A stretch of DNA of 60,537 bases from Papillibacter sp. GTDB taxonomy: Bacteria; Bacillota; Clostridia; Oscillospirales; Oscillospiraceae. Shown here piece after piece: positions 50,156 to 60,146 of the stretch. Below the pieces are notes generated by a model. It had not been told where the DNA came from and searched no databases. It worked only from the letters and a program-made list of their open reading frames with translations. Position 1 is the stretch's first letter; every line of letters begins with the position of its first letter. The translations under genes and the position numbers were made by a program. The stretch lies in contig DUPW01000132.1 in assembly GCA_012838125.1 (NCBI GenBank), forward strand, positions 1-60,537, in the 5' to 3' direction.

Positions 50156-50418
50156 AATACAATCCTTCCTTTGCCGCCTGATAGCCCGAAAGGGCAACTG
50201 CCGCGTCAAAATAACTATATTCACGCGGCGACGTTTTAACACCGGGCGGTCTCATTTTACACGAAGCGAAGCCCGCGAATGAATACGCGTAATAATAGTG
50301 TTGACATAATAGGGTGTGGAAAAACCTGTGGATAATGTGCAAAACCTTGATATATCAACGAAAATTTCCCGCGGGAAATGTTTTCAACGCCCTTATGGAT
50401 TATTCACGCGATTGAATA

Positions 50419-51417
50419 CTATAGGCCCATCTCCTGCCGGCGGATGCGGATATCACGCCCGGCAAAGGTGAGCACGATAAATTCTCCCAGCAGGCGGGAG
50501 ACGATTGGCGCGCTGTAGCGATGCTGCAGCTCCTCCTTCGAGAAGTTCGTGCTGATAATTGTCTTCTTCCCCGTAATCAGCCGCGTGTTGATGATTTCGT
50601 ACAGGGCGCTGATGGTAAAGGCTGTGGTCATCTCCGTACCCAAATCGTCGATGATGAGCAGGTCGCAGTTTAAGACCCGCCGGACGTGGGCGCGGGTGGC
50701 GTCCGGGTCGTCGGTTTTCTGGAATTTATCTGCCTCGAAGGCGGCGAAAACGGCCCCCGCCGTCTCGTACACCACGGAATGACCCTGCTTTGCCACATCC
50801 CGGGCGATGCAGGCCGAGAGAAACGTTTTGCCCACGCCGGTGGGCCCGATAAACAGAAGACTCTCCGTCATTTCGGAAAAACGCTTCGCGTAGGCTGTGC
50901 AGGTTTCGTAGACGTTCCGCATAATCTGGCGGGGAGATGTCCCGCCGGAGGCGGGGGTGTCGTCGTACCAGCTTAAGTTAAAGGTGTCAAAGCTCTCGTT
51001 CCCCAGCTTAAAGAGACTGCTTAAGGCCGCGTTTTGTTCCTCGGTGTAAAGCTCCATGAGACACCGGCAGGGCGAAGTGCCCGCATAACCGCTGTCGCGG
51101 CAGTCCTCACAGTAGTAGTCCCGATCGGTGTAATCCCGGGGAAATCCCGCCTTTTCAAGATACTGCCCACGCCGCTCCTGCAGGGCAAGGCTTTTTGCGC
51201 CGATTTGCTCCACCGCCGCCACAGGGTCCTCCCCCTTTTGCAGAGAGACGTTGACGGCTTCCATGACGAGGGCGCGAAGGGTGCGGTCTATGTCCTCCGC
51301 TTCGGGCACGGCGGCGTACACCGCCTTCAGGCGCGCCTCCCGCTCTGCGGCAAATGCGCGGACCCGCTCCTCATGGCGCCGGCGGGCGGCGTGAAGGATT
51401 TTGCTGTCAAGCGCCAC
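50419..51417 (-). CDS. dnaI: DnaC/DnaI-type ATP-binding helicase loader
   Basis: LLFIGPTGVGKTFLSACIARDVAKQGHSVVYETA; LLIIDDLGTEMTTAFT; paired with DnaD-type gene. Confidence 0.88.
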   Translation of the reverse strand: MALDSKILHAARRRHEERVRAFAAEREARLKAVYAAVPEAEDIDRTLRALVMEAVNVSLQKGEDPVAAVEQIGAKSLALQERRGQYLEKAGFPRDYTDRDYYCEDCRDSGYAGTSPCRCLMELYTEEQNAALSSLFKLGNESFDTFNLSWYDDTPASGGTSPRQIMRNVYETCTAYAKRFSEMTESLLFIGPTGVGKTFLSACIARDVAKQGHSVVYETAGAVFAAFEADKFQKTDDPDATRAHVRRVLNCDLLIIDDLGTEMTTAFTISALYEIINTRLITGKKTIISTNFSKEELQHRYSAPIVSRLLGEFIVLTFAGRDIRIRRQEMGL

Positions 51418-51420
51418 GGT

Positions 51421-52401
51421 CTATTCCCCCTTCAGCTTCTTCAGGAAGTTCTCCATACGCTTAATATCGCTTTCATCCGGCATGGCGCCGTTTCCTGCGC
51501 CGCCCCGTCCCGGCGCTGTGCCGTAGCCCGAGGCCGCAGGCTTTTTCTCCGGCTTACCGTCAGCCCGGAGAACGTCCTGTGTTGTTTTCAAACCCGCCGC
51601 GTGCCAGCTTTTGAGGATGGTGTCGAGGTATTTCCATGCAAGCCGCCCCGTCTGCACGAGGGTTTTATCGTAGGCCATTTCGATGAGCTCCGGCGCAATG
51701 CCCAGCTCCACCCAGCCCTCTATGTATCGCCGCTCCGTGGCGGAGGGGAGCCTGTCCCGAATCTGGAGAATTCGGAGAATCTCGCTCATCCGGTCCCGCT
51801 GGCGCTCGAGGCGGCTGATGTATGCCTCTGCGTCTTCAAGGGTCTTAACCCCCTCCCGCTCCCAGCTGTAGGCCACCTTTTCGATGTACCGGATGGTGGG
51901 CCTTCGCCCTTCCCCGTACCGGCGAGTGTGTTCATCGATGCAAAACCGCACAAGGTGGTAGATGACATCCGGGGGAAGCCCTAAGTAGTCGTACATCCCG
52001 AACAGGCGCACAAGGTCGTCCGACGTGAGGATTTTCCCCAGGTCTTTCTGCACTTCCTTTACCAGGGCGGCAAAGACGCTCCCGCTTGTAATCTCATGCC
52101 GCACCTCCTCGATGGAGTACTCCGGCAGCTCGTCCTTTACGGGGGCGGTTTTTATCGCAGGGGCGCCCTCGCCGCTTGCGCGTTTAATAAGCCCCAAGGA
52201 GAAAAGGCGCTCTATCGCGGCGGCGACGTCCTTTTCCGGAAGGTTGAGGGTTTTAGCCGCCCGGCCGGGCGAAATTTCCCCGCCGCAGCGGGCGATATGG
52301 AGATAGACGAGGGCGGCAGCACCATCCCCCGAGCGGATGAGCACATCTGCGGCGGCGCCGCTTATGGTGACGGCGTCTGCAGGCGGGAGGACATATCTCA
52401 T
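51421..52401 (-). CDS. DnaD-domain replication protein
   Basis: LGKILTSDDLVRLFGMYDYLGLPPDVIYHLVRFCIDE...RYIEKVAYSWEREGVKTLEDAEAYI...YDKTLVQTGRLAWKYLDTILKSWHAAGLKT. Confidence 0.9.
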   Translation of the reverse strand: MRYVLPPADAVTISGAAADVLIRSGDGAAALVYLHIARCGGEISPGRAAKTLNLPEKDVAAAIERLFSLGLIKRASGEGAPAIKTAPVKDELPEYSIEEVRHEITSGSVFAALVKEVQKDLGKILTSDDLVRLFGMYDYLGLPPDVIYHLVRFCIDEHTRRYGEGRRPTIRYIEKVAYSWEREGVKTLEDAEAYISRLERQRDRMSEILRILQIRDRLPSATERRYIEGWVELGIAPELIEMAYDKTLVQTGRLAWKYLDTILKSWHAAGLKTTQDVLRADGKPEKKPAASGYGTAPGRGGAGNGAMPDESDIKRMENFLKKLKGE

Positions 52402-52566
52402 ATCGGCCAACGGCTTCACACCCCTTCCAGTTTTGCTTTCTGTTTCTTGCACTGGATGATTATATCAGCTTCTCATCCCGTGGGCAAGGAATGCCTTGCG
52501 ATTAAATACCATGCAAAATGTCTAAATTCCCTATAGGCGCGCCGGTTTGCCCGCCCCGAGCGGGAG

Positions 52567-52595
52567 TTGACAGACAATGGCGATACGGATATGAT
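52567..52595 (+). promoter_or_regulatory. Promoter of U32-maf-mre operon (TTGACA-17-TATGAT)
   Basis: ttgaca gacaatggcgatacgga tatgat. Confidence 0.65.
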
Positions 52596-52730
52596 ATTTT
52601 AATACCAATAAACAAATAAAAGGCGTGCAAAATCTCACAAACTGCCGCTTGTTTTCGCCGCCGTGCCCGCAAACGGGCAGGCGCTCTTTCCGATAGACAG
52701 ATACACCAATTTTGGCTGACTGAAAGGCCG

Positions 52731-54830
52731 ATGCTTATGTTAGAGATTTTATCCCCCGCCGGCTCACCCGAGGGGGTTGTGGCCGCCGTGCAAAACGGGG
52801 CCGATGCTGTTTACCTCGGTTTTGGCGATTTTAACGCCCGCCGAAACGCCAAGAACTTCACACCGGAGGATTTTCGCAAATCCGCCGAATACTGCCGCGT
52901 GCGGGGCGTGAAGGTGTACGTCACCTTCAACACCCTCACCTCAGACAGGGAGATGGCCGCCCTCATCGAGCAGGCCCGGCTCGCCAGCCGCTACGGGGCG
53001 GACGCCTTCATCGTGCAGGATTTGGGCGTCCTGCGGGCCCTTCGGAAGGCCACGCCGGACATCCCCATCCACGCCAGCACCCAGATGGGCGTCCACAATC
53101 TTGAAGGGGTGAAGCTGGCCGCAGCCATGGGCGTAAAACGCGTCGTTCTCGCCCGGGAGCTGACCCGGGAGGAGATTGCCGCTATCTGCAAAAACTCCCC
53201 CATTGAGACGGAGGTGTTCGTCCACGGAGCCCTGTGCATGAGCCACTCCGGTCAGTGCTATATGAGCGCCGTCATCGGCCGCCGCAGCGGGAACCGGGGC
53301 CTGTGCGCCCAGCCCTGCCGCCTCAACTACTCCACCGGCGGCCACGATGCTGAGTACCTTCTGAGCCTGAAGGACAACTGCCTCGTTTCGTACGTGGAGG
53401 AGCTGGAAAAGCTGGGAGTTACCTCTTTAAAAATAGAAGGGCGCATGCGCCGTCCGGAATACGCCGCCATTGTGACGGGGGTGTACGCCCGGGCCGCCCA
53501 CCAGAAAAAGCCTCCCACGGCGGAGGATATGCGGGCCCTTACCGTCGCCTTTTCCCGTCAGGGCTTTACGGACGGGTACTACACCGGCCGGAAGGGCCGC
53601 CACATGTTCGGCGTGCGGGAAGAGGAGAGCCGCAAGGCGCAGATTATCTTCGCCACGGCACGAAAGAACTATTTAAACGGTGAATTCCAGCGCGTCCCCG
53701 TGAAGTTTGCCGGCTCCGTCAAAAAGGGCGAGCCGGTGAGAATGGCCGCCGCAGACGACTGGGGCAACAGTGCCCAGACAACGGGTCCCATCCCTGAGCC
53801 CGCCTTTCACAGGGCTCTGACCCCCACCATTCTCCAGACGCAGCTGCATAAAACGGGGGGAACACCCTTTTACTGCGATGGGGTAAAAAGCACCGTGGAG
53901 GAGGGTCTTTCCCTCTCCGCCGCCGCCATCAACGAGATGCGGCGGGATCTGCTCGCCCAGCTGGTGGAGCAGCGTCGGGTGCTGCACCAGCGGCAGGAGG
54001 GGGAGTTTATCCCGCCCCTGCACATACCGAACCGGGAGGACAAGCCCGTCATCACCCTGTCCGTCCTCAGGGCGGCGCAGCTTTCCGAGGAGATGGCAGA
54101 CTTAAAGCCCCACATGGTCTACATCCCTCTGGAGGAGCTGACGGTGGAGAACAAACACCTGCTGGAGCCTTTCCTTGGGGACGAGGCCATTACCCTCGCT
54201 GTGCGCCTTCCCCGGGTTATCTTTGACGGGGAGAAGAATGAAGTGGCCTCCCGCCTTGAAAAAGTGCGGGAAATGGGCATCAAACACGCCCTTGTGGGAA
54301 ACATCGGGCACATTCAATTCGTCAAATCCTTGGGCTTTTCCGCTCGGGGCGACTATGGACTGAACCTTTTTAACTCCACCTCCGTCCTCACCGCCCGGGA
54401 TATCGGGCTTTCGGCGGCCACATTGTCCTTCGAGCTGCGTTTTGAGCAGATTCGTGACCTCTCCAAACCTCTGGACACGGAAATCATCGTCTACGGGCGC
54501 CTGCCCCTGATGCTGCTTGAAAACTGCATCATCAAGGGTGCCCACAGCGTCTGCGCCTGCGACAATGTCACCACCATTAAAGACAGGCAGGGGGAATCCT
54601 TCCCTGTGGTGCGGGAATACCCCCACAGAAACGTGGTGCTCAACTCGAAAAAACTGTTCCTTGCGGATAAAATGCACGCCCTCGGACGTCTCGGCGTCTG
54701 GGGCACCCGGCTGATGTTCACCACGGAAAACGCCGTGGAGTGCGTGGCCGTCCTCCGGCGCTATATGGGCCTCGGGGACTACGAGCCGGGCGGCTTTACA
54801 CGCGGCCTTTACACGCGAGGTGTGGAATGA
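52731..54830 (+). CDS. U32-family peptidase
   Basis: ILSPAGSPEGVVAAVQNGADAVYLGFGDFNAR; ETEVFVHGALCMSHSGQCYMSAVIGRRSGNRGLCAQPCR. Confidence 0.95.
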   Translation: MLMLEILSPAGSPEGVVAAVQNGADAVYLGFGDFNARRNAKNFTPEDFRKSAEYCRVRGVKVYVTFNTLTSDREMAALIEQARLASRYGADAFIVQDLGVLRALRKATPDIPIHASTQMGVHNLEGVKLAAAMGVKRVVLARELTREEIAAICKNSPIETEVFVHGALCMSHSGQCYMSAVIGRRSGNRGLCAQPCRLNYSTGGHDAEYLLSLKDNCLVSYVEELEKLGVTSLKIEGRMRRPEYAAIVTGVYARAAHQKKPPTAEDMRALTVAFSRQGFTDGYYTGRKGRHMFGVREEESRKAQIIFATARKNYLNGEFQRVPVKFAGSVKKGEPVRMAAADDWGNSAQTTGPIPEPAFHRALTPTILQTQLHKTGGTPFYCDGVKSTVEEGLSLSAAAINEMRRDLLAQLVEQRRVLHQRQEGEFIPPLHIPNREDKPVITLSVLRAAQLSEEMADLKPHMVYIPLEELTVENKHLLEPFLGDEAITLAVRLPRVIFDGEKNEVASRLEKVREMGIKHALVGNIGHIQFVKSLGFSARGDYGLNLFNSTSVLTARDIGLSAATLSFELRFEQIRDLSKPLDTEIIVYGRLPLMLLENCIIKGAHSVCACDNVTTIKDRQGESFPVVREYPHRNVVLNSKKLFLADKMHALGRLGVWGTRLMFTTENAVECVAVLRRYMGLGDYEPGGFTRGLYTRGVE

Positions 54831-55444
54831 ACAAAATCATCCTCGCATCAAAGTCGCCGCGCCGGCGGGAGCTTCTGTCCCTGATGGGTTTTACCGACTT
54901 TCTCATCCTCCCCGCCGAAGGGGAGGAGGCGCCCCTCTCCGGCAACCCGGGCCAGGCTGTTGAGCACATCGCCCTCTCGAAAGCACGGGAGAGCCTGAAG
55001 CACTACCGGAAAACAGGCGGGGGTGACGACGCCCTCGTCATCGCCGCCGACACCCTCGTGTATCTCGACGGCGCCCCCCTCGGCAAACCGGCAGACGAAG
55101 AGGAGGCCGCCGCCATGCTCCGGCGCCTTTCCGGAAAGACGCACTTTGTCTATACCGGCGTCGCCCTGCTCTACGGCGGCGGGGAAAAGACATTTTTTGA
55201 AGAGACGGCCGTTACCTTCCGCGAAATGCGGGAGGAGGAGATTGACGGGTATATAAAAAGCGGCGAGCCCATGGACAAGGCCGGCGCCTACGGTGCCCAG
55301 GGCCTCGGCGCCCTCTTTATCCGCCGCATGGAGGGCGATTTCTTCAACGTCGTGGGGCTTCCCCTCTGCCGGCTGGCGCAGGAGATGAAGCAGCTGGGAA
55401 TCATTCCCCCCGCCTTTACGAAAGGAGTGTCCGAGCGTCCATGA
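54827..55444 (+). CDS. maf: Maf-family nucleotide pyrophosphatase
   Basis: MNKIILASKSPRRRELLSLMG; ALVIAADTLVYLDGAPLGKP. Confidence 0.95.
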   Translation: MNKIILASKSPRRRELLSLMGFTDFLILPAEGEEAPLSGNPGQAVEHIALSKARESLKHYRKTGGGDDALVIAADTLVYLDGAPLGKPADEEEAAAMLRRLSGKTHFVYTGVALLYGGGEKTFFEETAVTFREMREEEIDGYIKSGEPMDKAGAYGAQGLGALFIRRMEGDFFNVVGLPLCRLAQEMKQLGIIPPAFTKGVSERP

Positions 55445-56283
55445 AGCGATTTCTCAAACTTCGTACAATCGGCTTTCTGCTCCTCGCCCTCGTCATCGCC
55501 CTCACGACGATTGTCTCCGTCAACACAAGCGGAGGCCCCGGCGTCTTTACCAGCATCCTTACGGCGCTCTCCAAACCTCTCGTGAGCGTGGCCACCTCCG
55601 TGGTGCGCACCTTCGAGAGCGTCTACGGCTATATGTACGAGTACGACAAGGTGGTGGCGGAAAACCAGCAGCTCAAAGCGGAGCTGGCAAAGCTCCAGCA
55701 GGACTACCGGGAATACACGGAAATCGCCAAGGAAAACGCCCGGCTGCGGGAGCTGTTTAACCTCAGCGCGCGCCACGCCGACTTTAAATACGAGACAGCC
55801 ACCATCATCGCCTGGAGCGCCTCCAACTGGTCATCCTCCTTTACCATCAGCAAAGGCGCCTCCAACTCCTCCGTGAAAGCCGGCGACCCGATTATCACGG
55901 AGACGGGCGCTCTGGTAGGGTTTATTAAGGACGTGGGCCCCATGTCCTCCACCTGCGTAACGGTGCTGGACACCACCTTCTCCGCCGGCGCCGTCATCGA
56001 CCGCAACAACGACGTGGCGGTGGCATCGGGGGACTTCACTCTCATGCGGGAGGGGCTTCTTAAACTCGATTACTTAACAGACAGCACTCAAATCGTCTCG
56101 GGGGACACCATTACCACCTCGGGCAAGGGCGGCGTCATGCCAGCAGGACTTGTTATCGGCACGGTGTCGGAGGTGCGCCAGCACGAATCTGGCATCCGCC
56201 GCTACGCCACCATCGTCCCCGCTGCGGAGCTGGACAACCTCATCAACGTTTTCGTCATCACCAGCTTTGAAATTGCGGAATAA
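55441..56283 (+). CDS. mreC: Rod shape-determining protein MreC
   Basis: N-terminal TM + coiled coil; GDPIITETGALVGFIKDVGPMSSTCVTVLD. Confidence 0.94.
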   Translation: MKRFLKLRTIGFLLLALVIALTTIVSVNTSGGPGVFTSILTALSKPLVSVATSVVRTFESVYGYMYEYDKVVAENQQLKAELAKLQQDYREYTEIAKENARLRELFNLSARHADFKYETATIIAWSASNWSSSFTISKGASNSSVKAGDPIITETGALVGFIKDVGPMSSTCVTVLDTTFSAGAVIDRNNDVAVASGDFTLMREGLLKLDYLTDSTQIVSGDTITTSGKGGVMPAGLVIGTVSEVRQHESGIRRYATIVPAAELDNLINVFVITSFEIAE

Positions 56284-56295
56284 GGGGAGGCGGCT

Positions 56296-56799
56296 ATGAG
56301 GCAGATAAAAATCCCCCTTGTTCTGATTTTGCATATTGTGTTCATCGTGGCGGTGTACATGCTGCAGGCGATGGTTTTCCCCTATCTGCCTGTGGGCGGG
56401 TACGTACCCGTGCTTTTGCCCATCGCCGTGGTGGGCATCGCCTTGTTTGAAGGGGCCTTTCGGGGCGGCGGATACGGGCTGCTGGCCGGCATGCTCTGCG
56501 ACGTGGCCTTTCACCAGCCCGTTCTGGCGATGACCATCACCCTCACGGCCATCGGCATCGCCTGTGGGGTTCTGTCGGAGACGATTTTGGCCCGGGGCTT
56601 TCCCTCCTACATCGTCTGCTGTTTCGCCGCGCTGATGCTCACCTCCTTCGTCTCTATGTTCTCCCTTTTGTTCTACGCAGGCGTTGACCCCTTTTCCCTC
56701 TTTCAAATCGCTCTGGGGCAGTCCCTCTACTCCCTCATCTTCGCCTGCCCGCTCTACTTCTTCGTCCGGCTATTGGCCCGCAGTGCAGACGCACTGTAG
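56296..56799 (+). CDS. mreD: Rod shape-determining protein MreD
   Basis: Multi-TM 167 aa between mreC and mrdA; GLLAGMLCDVAFHQPV. Confidence 0.88.
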   Translation: MRQIKIPLVLILHIVFIVAVYMLQAMVFPYLPVGGYVPVLLPIAVVGIALFEGAFRGGGYGLLAGMLCDVAFHQPVLAMTITLTAIGIACGVLSETILARGFPSYIVCCFAALMLTSFVSMFSLLFYAGVDPFSLFQIALGQSLYSLIFACPLYFFVRLLARSADAL

Positions 56800-56822
56800 A
56801 GGGCACCGCTGAAAGGGTTTCT

Positions 56823-58874
56823 ATGCAAAAGGTCTACAAAACATCCCGAATCGTGGTGGCTTCCGTGCTCGTTTTAATCACGCTCGGAATTTATCTCGCC
56901 ACGCTGTACAAAATGCAGATATACGACGCACCGGACGTGCAGGACGCCTGGTCTTCTTATAACGCCTCCACGCAGAAGGTGACCGTCCCGGCCGCCCGGG
57001 GCGATATTTTAGACCGAAACGGCGTTCTGCTGGTCTCCTCGCGCCCGCAGTATAACATCACCCTCTCCCGGGAGCGTCTTTTGAAGCGGGAGGATAAAAA
57101 CGACATCATCTTAAACCTTATCAAAGTGGCCATGGAGCAGGGCGTGCCGTATACTGACACCTTCCCCATGACCACGGGCGCCCCCTTCTCCTATCTTCTG
57201 GACATGACCTCAACGCAGCAAAGCCGGCTTGACGCGTATTATGAATACTTCGACTTAGACCCGGAGATGAGTGCCTCGGACTTTTTCGTGTGGCTCAAGG
57301 AGCACTACGAAATCGACTATAAAACGAGCATCCCCGACGCGCGCCTTATTATCGGCGTGCGGTATGAGATGGAAATGCGCGCCATCAGGAACCTGCCCGA
57401 CTATATTTTCGCAGAGGACGTGGACGTGGACTTCATCTCCATCATAAAGGAGCGCAGTTTCCCCTGCGTCAACGTGGAGATGTCGAGCCGCCGCGTTTAT
57501 CACACCGACTACGCTGCCCATCTTCTGGGCTATATCGGCCAGATGGACGCGGAAGAATACGCCGTATACAAGGAAAAAGGCTACGCATACAACGCCCTCA
57601 TCGGCAAATCGGGGGTGGAGCGCGCCTTTGAGGATTATCTCCACGGGCAGGACGGTAAAATGCTCGTCTCCATGGACGATGACGGGACCATCTTAAATGA
57701 GCGCCTCACGGAAACGCCCATCCCGGGGCAAAACGTCTTTCTCACCATCGACATCGCCCTGCAGGAGGTCTGCGAGGACTCCCTCGCCGCGAAGATTGAC
57801 CTCATCAACACGGAGCGTATGGAGGAGGACCGGGTCACAGGCGGCGCCGTGGTGGTGACGCAGGTGAAGACAGGGCAGGTTTTGGCGGCGGCGTCGTACC
57901 CCACCTTTGACCTTGCCACCCTCCAGCGCTACTACAACGACCTTGCAGGCAATCCCAGCAAGCCCCTGCTCAACCGCGCCTTTATGGGCGTCTATAACCC
58001 CGGCTCTACCTTTAAGATGGTTACGGCGCTGGCGGGCCTTAGAAACGGCATCATCGCGGAAAATACCCTCATCAACGACACCGGTATCTACACCGAATAC
58101 GCCGACCGCGGCTTTTCCCCTGTGTGCTGGATTTATCCCCTCACCGGCGGCGGCCACGGCAAGGTCAACGTCGTCTCGGCGATTACCGAATCCTGCAACT
58201 ACTTCTTCTATTGGCTGGGGGACAAGCTGGGTATCGACCGCATCTCCGAGACCACCGCTGATTTCGGCTTCGGCAGCAAAACGGGCATCGAACTGCCTGA
58301 ATCCACCGGCAACCTGGCCACGCCGGAGTACAAAGAGGAAAAGCTGGGCATGGACTGGTACGCCGCGGACAATATCATCACCGCCATCGGCCAGGGCTAT
58401 AACCTGTTTACGCCGCTGCAGCTGGCCAACTACGTGGCCACCATCGCCAACGGCGGGACGGTGTATTCCGCAACAATACTCGGCACCATCCGCAGCGCCG
58501 ATTACTCCTCCGTCGTCTACGAGCAGACCCCCTCCGCCCAGCGCCAGATTGCCGGCGCTGAATACCTCCCCCTCATTCAAAAGGGCATGAAGGAAGTCTC
58601 GAGAACGGGTACCGCCAAGAGCATCTTCGGCAATTATCCCATCTCCGTGGCCTCTAAAACAGGTACCGTTCAGCGCGGCGGCAGCGCGGAGCTCAACAAC
58701 GGCGTGTTCGTCTGTTACGCCCCGGCGGACGACCCGGAAATCGCCATCGCCCTCGTGGTGGAAAAGGGCACCTCAGGCGCCACCATCATGCAGATTGCGC
58801 GGGACATTCTCGATTCCTACTTCCAGGAAGAGATACGGGGTACGGTGGCGGCTGACAACACTCTCCTGCCCTAA
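56823..58874 (+). CDS. mrdA: Penicillin-binding protein 2 (class B PBP)
   Basis: VPAARGDILDRNGVLL; GVYNPGSTFKMVTALAGL; SKTGTVQRGG. Confidence 0.93.
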   Translation: MQKVYKTSRIVVASVLVLITLGIYLATLYKMQIYDAPDVQDAWSSYNASTQKVTVPAARGDILDRNGVLLVSSRPQYNITLSRERLLKREDKNDIILNLIKVAMEQGVPYTDTFPMTTGAPFSYLLDMTSTQQSRLDAYYEYFDLDPEMSASDFFVWLKEHYEIDYKTSIPDARLIIGVRYEMEMRAIRNLPDYIFAEDVDVDFISIIKERSFPCVNVEMSSRRVYHTDYAAHLLGYIGQMDAEEYAVYKEKGYAYNALIGKSGVERAFEDYLHGQDGKMLVSMDDDGTILNERLTETPIPGQNVFLTIDIALQEVCEDSLAAKIDLINTERMEEDRVTGGAVVVTQVKTGQVLAAASYPTFDLATLQRYYNDLAGNPSKPLLNRAFMGVYNPGSTFKMVTALAGLRNGIIAENTLINDTGIYTEYADRGFSPVCWIYPLTGGGHGKVNVVSAITESCNYFFYWLGDKLGIDRISETTADFGFGSKTGIELPESTGNLATPEYKEEKLGMDWYAADNIITAIGQGYNLFTPLQLANYVATIANGGTVYSATILGTIRSADYSSVVYEQTPSAQRQIAGAEYLPLIQKGMKEVSRTGTAKSIFGNYPISVASKTGTVQRGGSAELNNGVFVCYAPADDPEIAIALVVEKGTSGATIMQIARDILDSYFQEEIRGTVAADNTLLP

Positions 58875-58900
58875 AACACCCGAAACGGCGCATTTTCTTC

Positions 58901-58929
58901 TTGTTTTCCGCATTTTCATTGGATATAAT
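58901..58929 (+). promoter_or_regulatory. Promoter of minD (TTGTTT-17-TATAAT)
   Basis: ttgttt tccgcattttcattgga tataat. Confidence 0.6.
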
Positions 58930-58961
58930 ATACTGAACACGATAGCTGAGGTGAGGCCATA

Positions 58962-59708
58962 ATGGGAAAAGTGATTGCCGTCGCCTCCGGTAAGGGGGGC
59001 ACGGGCAAAACCGCAACGGTGGCCGCCGTTGCGTCCTGTCTGGCTGCGCTGGGCTATCGGACGCTCTGTATCGATTTTGACGTGGGCCTTCGGAACCTCG
59101 ACATCAGCCTGGGGATGACGGAGTACAGCGTTGCTGACTTTTCCGATATTCTCTCCGGAACGATTTCACCGGATCTGGCCATCTCCGAGCACCCGGCTAT
59201 TAAAAATCTCCACTTTCTCTCGGCGCCGCCCTTCCTCCGACCGGAGGACGTGGACGAGGCGGCCGTTTCCGAGCTTCTCAACCAGCTGAAAGAGTCTTAT
59301 GACTTTATTTTCATTGACGCGCCCGCGGGAATCGGCCCCGGCTTTCGCCTCGCGGCGAAAAACGCGGACACGGCCCTCGTGGTGGCGATGAGCGACCTTG
59401 CCAGCATTCGTGACGGGCAGCGGGCTATGGAGCAGCTGCACCGTCTCGGCGTGGGCGAAATCCGCCTTGTAGTCAACCGCGTGCGGCCCCGTGACCTGCG
59501 CCGCCTGCAGACCACCATTGACGACGCTATTGACCATGTGGGCGCGCGGCTGATTGGCATCGTGCCGGAGGACGAAAACGTCTACCTTTCCGCAAACAGA
59601 CAGACCCCTCTTGTTTTGTATGCGCGATCGAAAGGGGCGCGTCGGTTTCTGGATATTGCCCGGCGCCTCACCGGAGAGGACGTGCCCATGAATACACGGC
59701 GACTATAA
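58962..59708 (+). CDS. minD: MinD/ParA-family ATPase
   Basis: Deviant Walker A ASGKGGTGKTATVAAVASCLAALGYRTLCIDFDVGLRNLDISLG. Confidence 0.88.
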   Translation: MGKVIAVASGKGGTGKTATVAAVASCLAALGYRTLCIDFDVGLRNLDISLGMTEYSVADFSDILSGTISPDLAISEHPAIKNLHFLSAPPFLRPEDVDEAAVSELLNQLKESYDFIFIDAPAGIGPGFRLAAKNADTALVVAMSDLASIRDGQRAMEQLHRLGVGEIRLVVNRVRPRDLRRLQTTIDDAIDHVGARLIGIVPEDENVYLSANRQTPLVLYARSKGARRFLDIARRLTGEDVPMNTRRL

Positions 59709-59744
59709 GACTCACATATTTTTACGAAAGAAGGCGGCTAATGT

Positions 59745-60146
59745 ATGAATATTGCGCTCATGGCTCATGACAGGAAGAAGGAATTAATGGTTCAGTTCTG
59801 CATCGCCTATTGCGGAATCTTGGCAGGGCACTCTATATGCGCCACGAACACAACCGGCCGTCTTGTTGCGGAGGCGACGGGGCTTCCCATCACGCTCTAT
59901 CTCCCCGCCAGCCAAGGGGGCGACCAGCAAATTGGCGCACGCATCGCCTACAACGAGCTTGACCTCGTCCTCTTCTTCTGCGACCCGTCTTTTACCGATG
60001 GGCTCGGCAGCGTCAACGAAATCGCCCGCCTGTGTGACCAGCACAACGTGCCCTTTGCATCGAACGTGGCCACGGCGGAAGTGCTCATTCAGGGCCTTAA
60101 GCGGGGCGATCTTGACTGGCGCGACATCGTCAATCCAAAAAACTGA
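59745..60146 (+). CDS. mgsA: Methylglyoxal synthase-like protein (divergent)
   Basis: MNIALMAHDRKKELMVQFCIAYCGILAGHSICATNTTGRLV...GGDQQIGARIAYNELDLVLFFCDP. Confidence 0.82.
   Translation: MNIALMAHDRKKELMVQFCIAYCGILAGHSICATNTTGRLVAEATGLPITLYLPASQGGDQQIGARIAYNELDLVLFFCDPSFTDGLGSVNEIARLCDQHNVPFASNVATAEVLIQGLKRGDLDWRDIVNPKN

Noticed and set aside
57693-58580. 295-aa minus-strand ORF opposite mrdA
   Set aside because: Antisense to the PBP2 transpeptidase domain with intact catalytic motifs.
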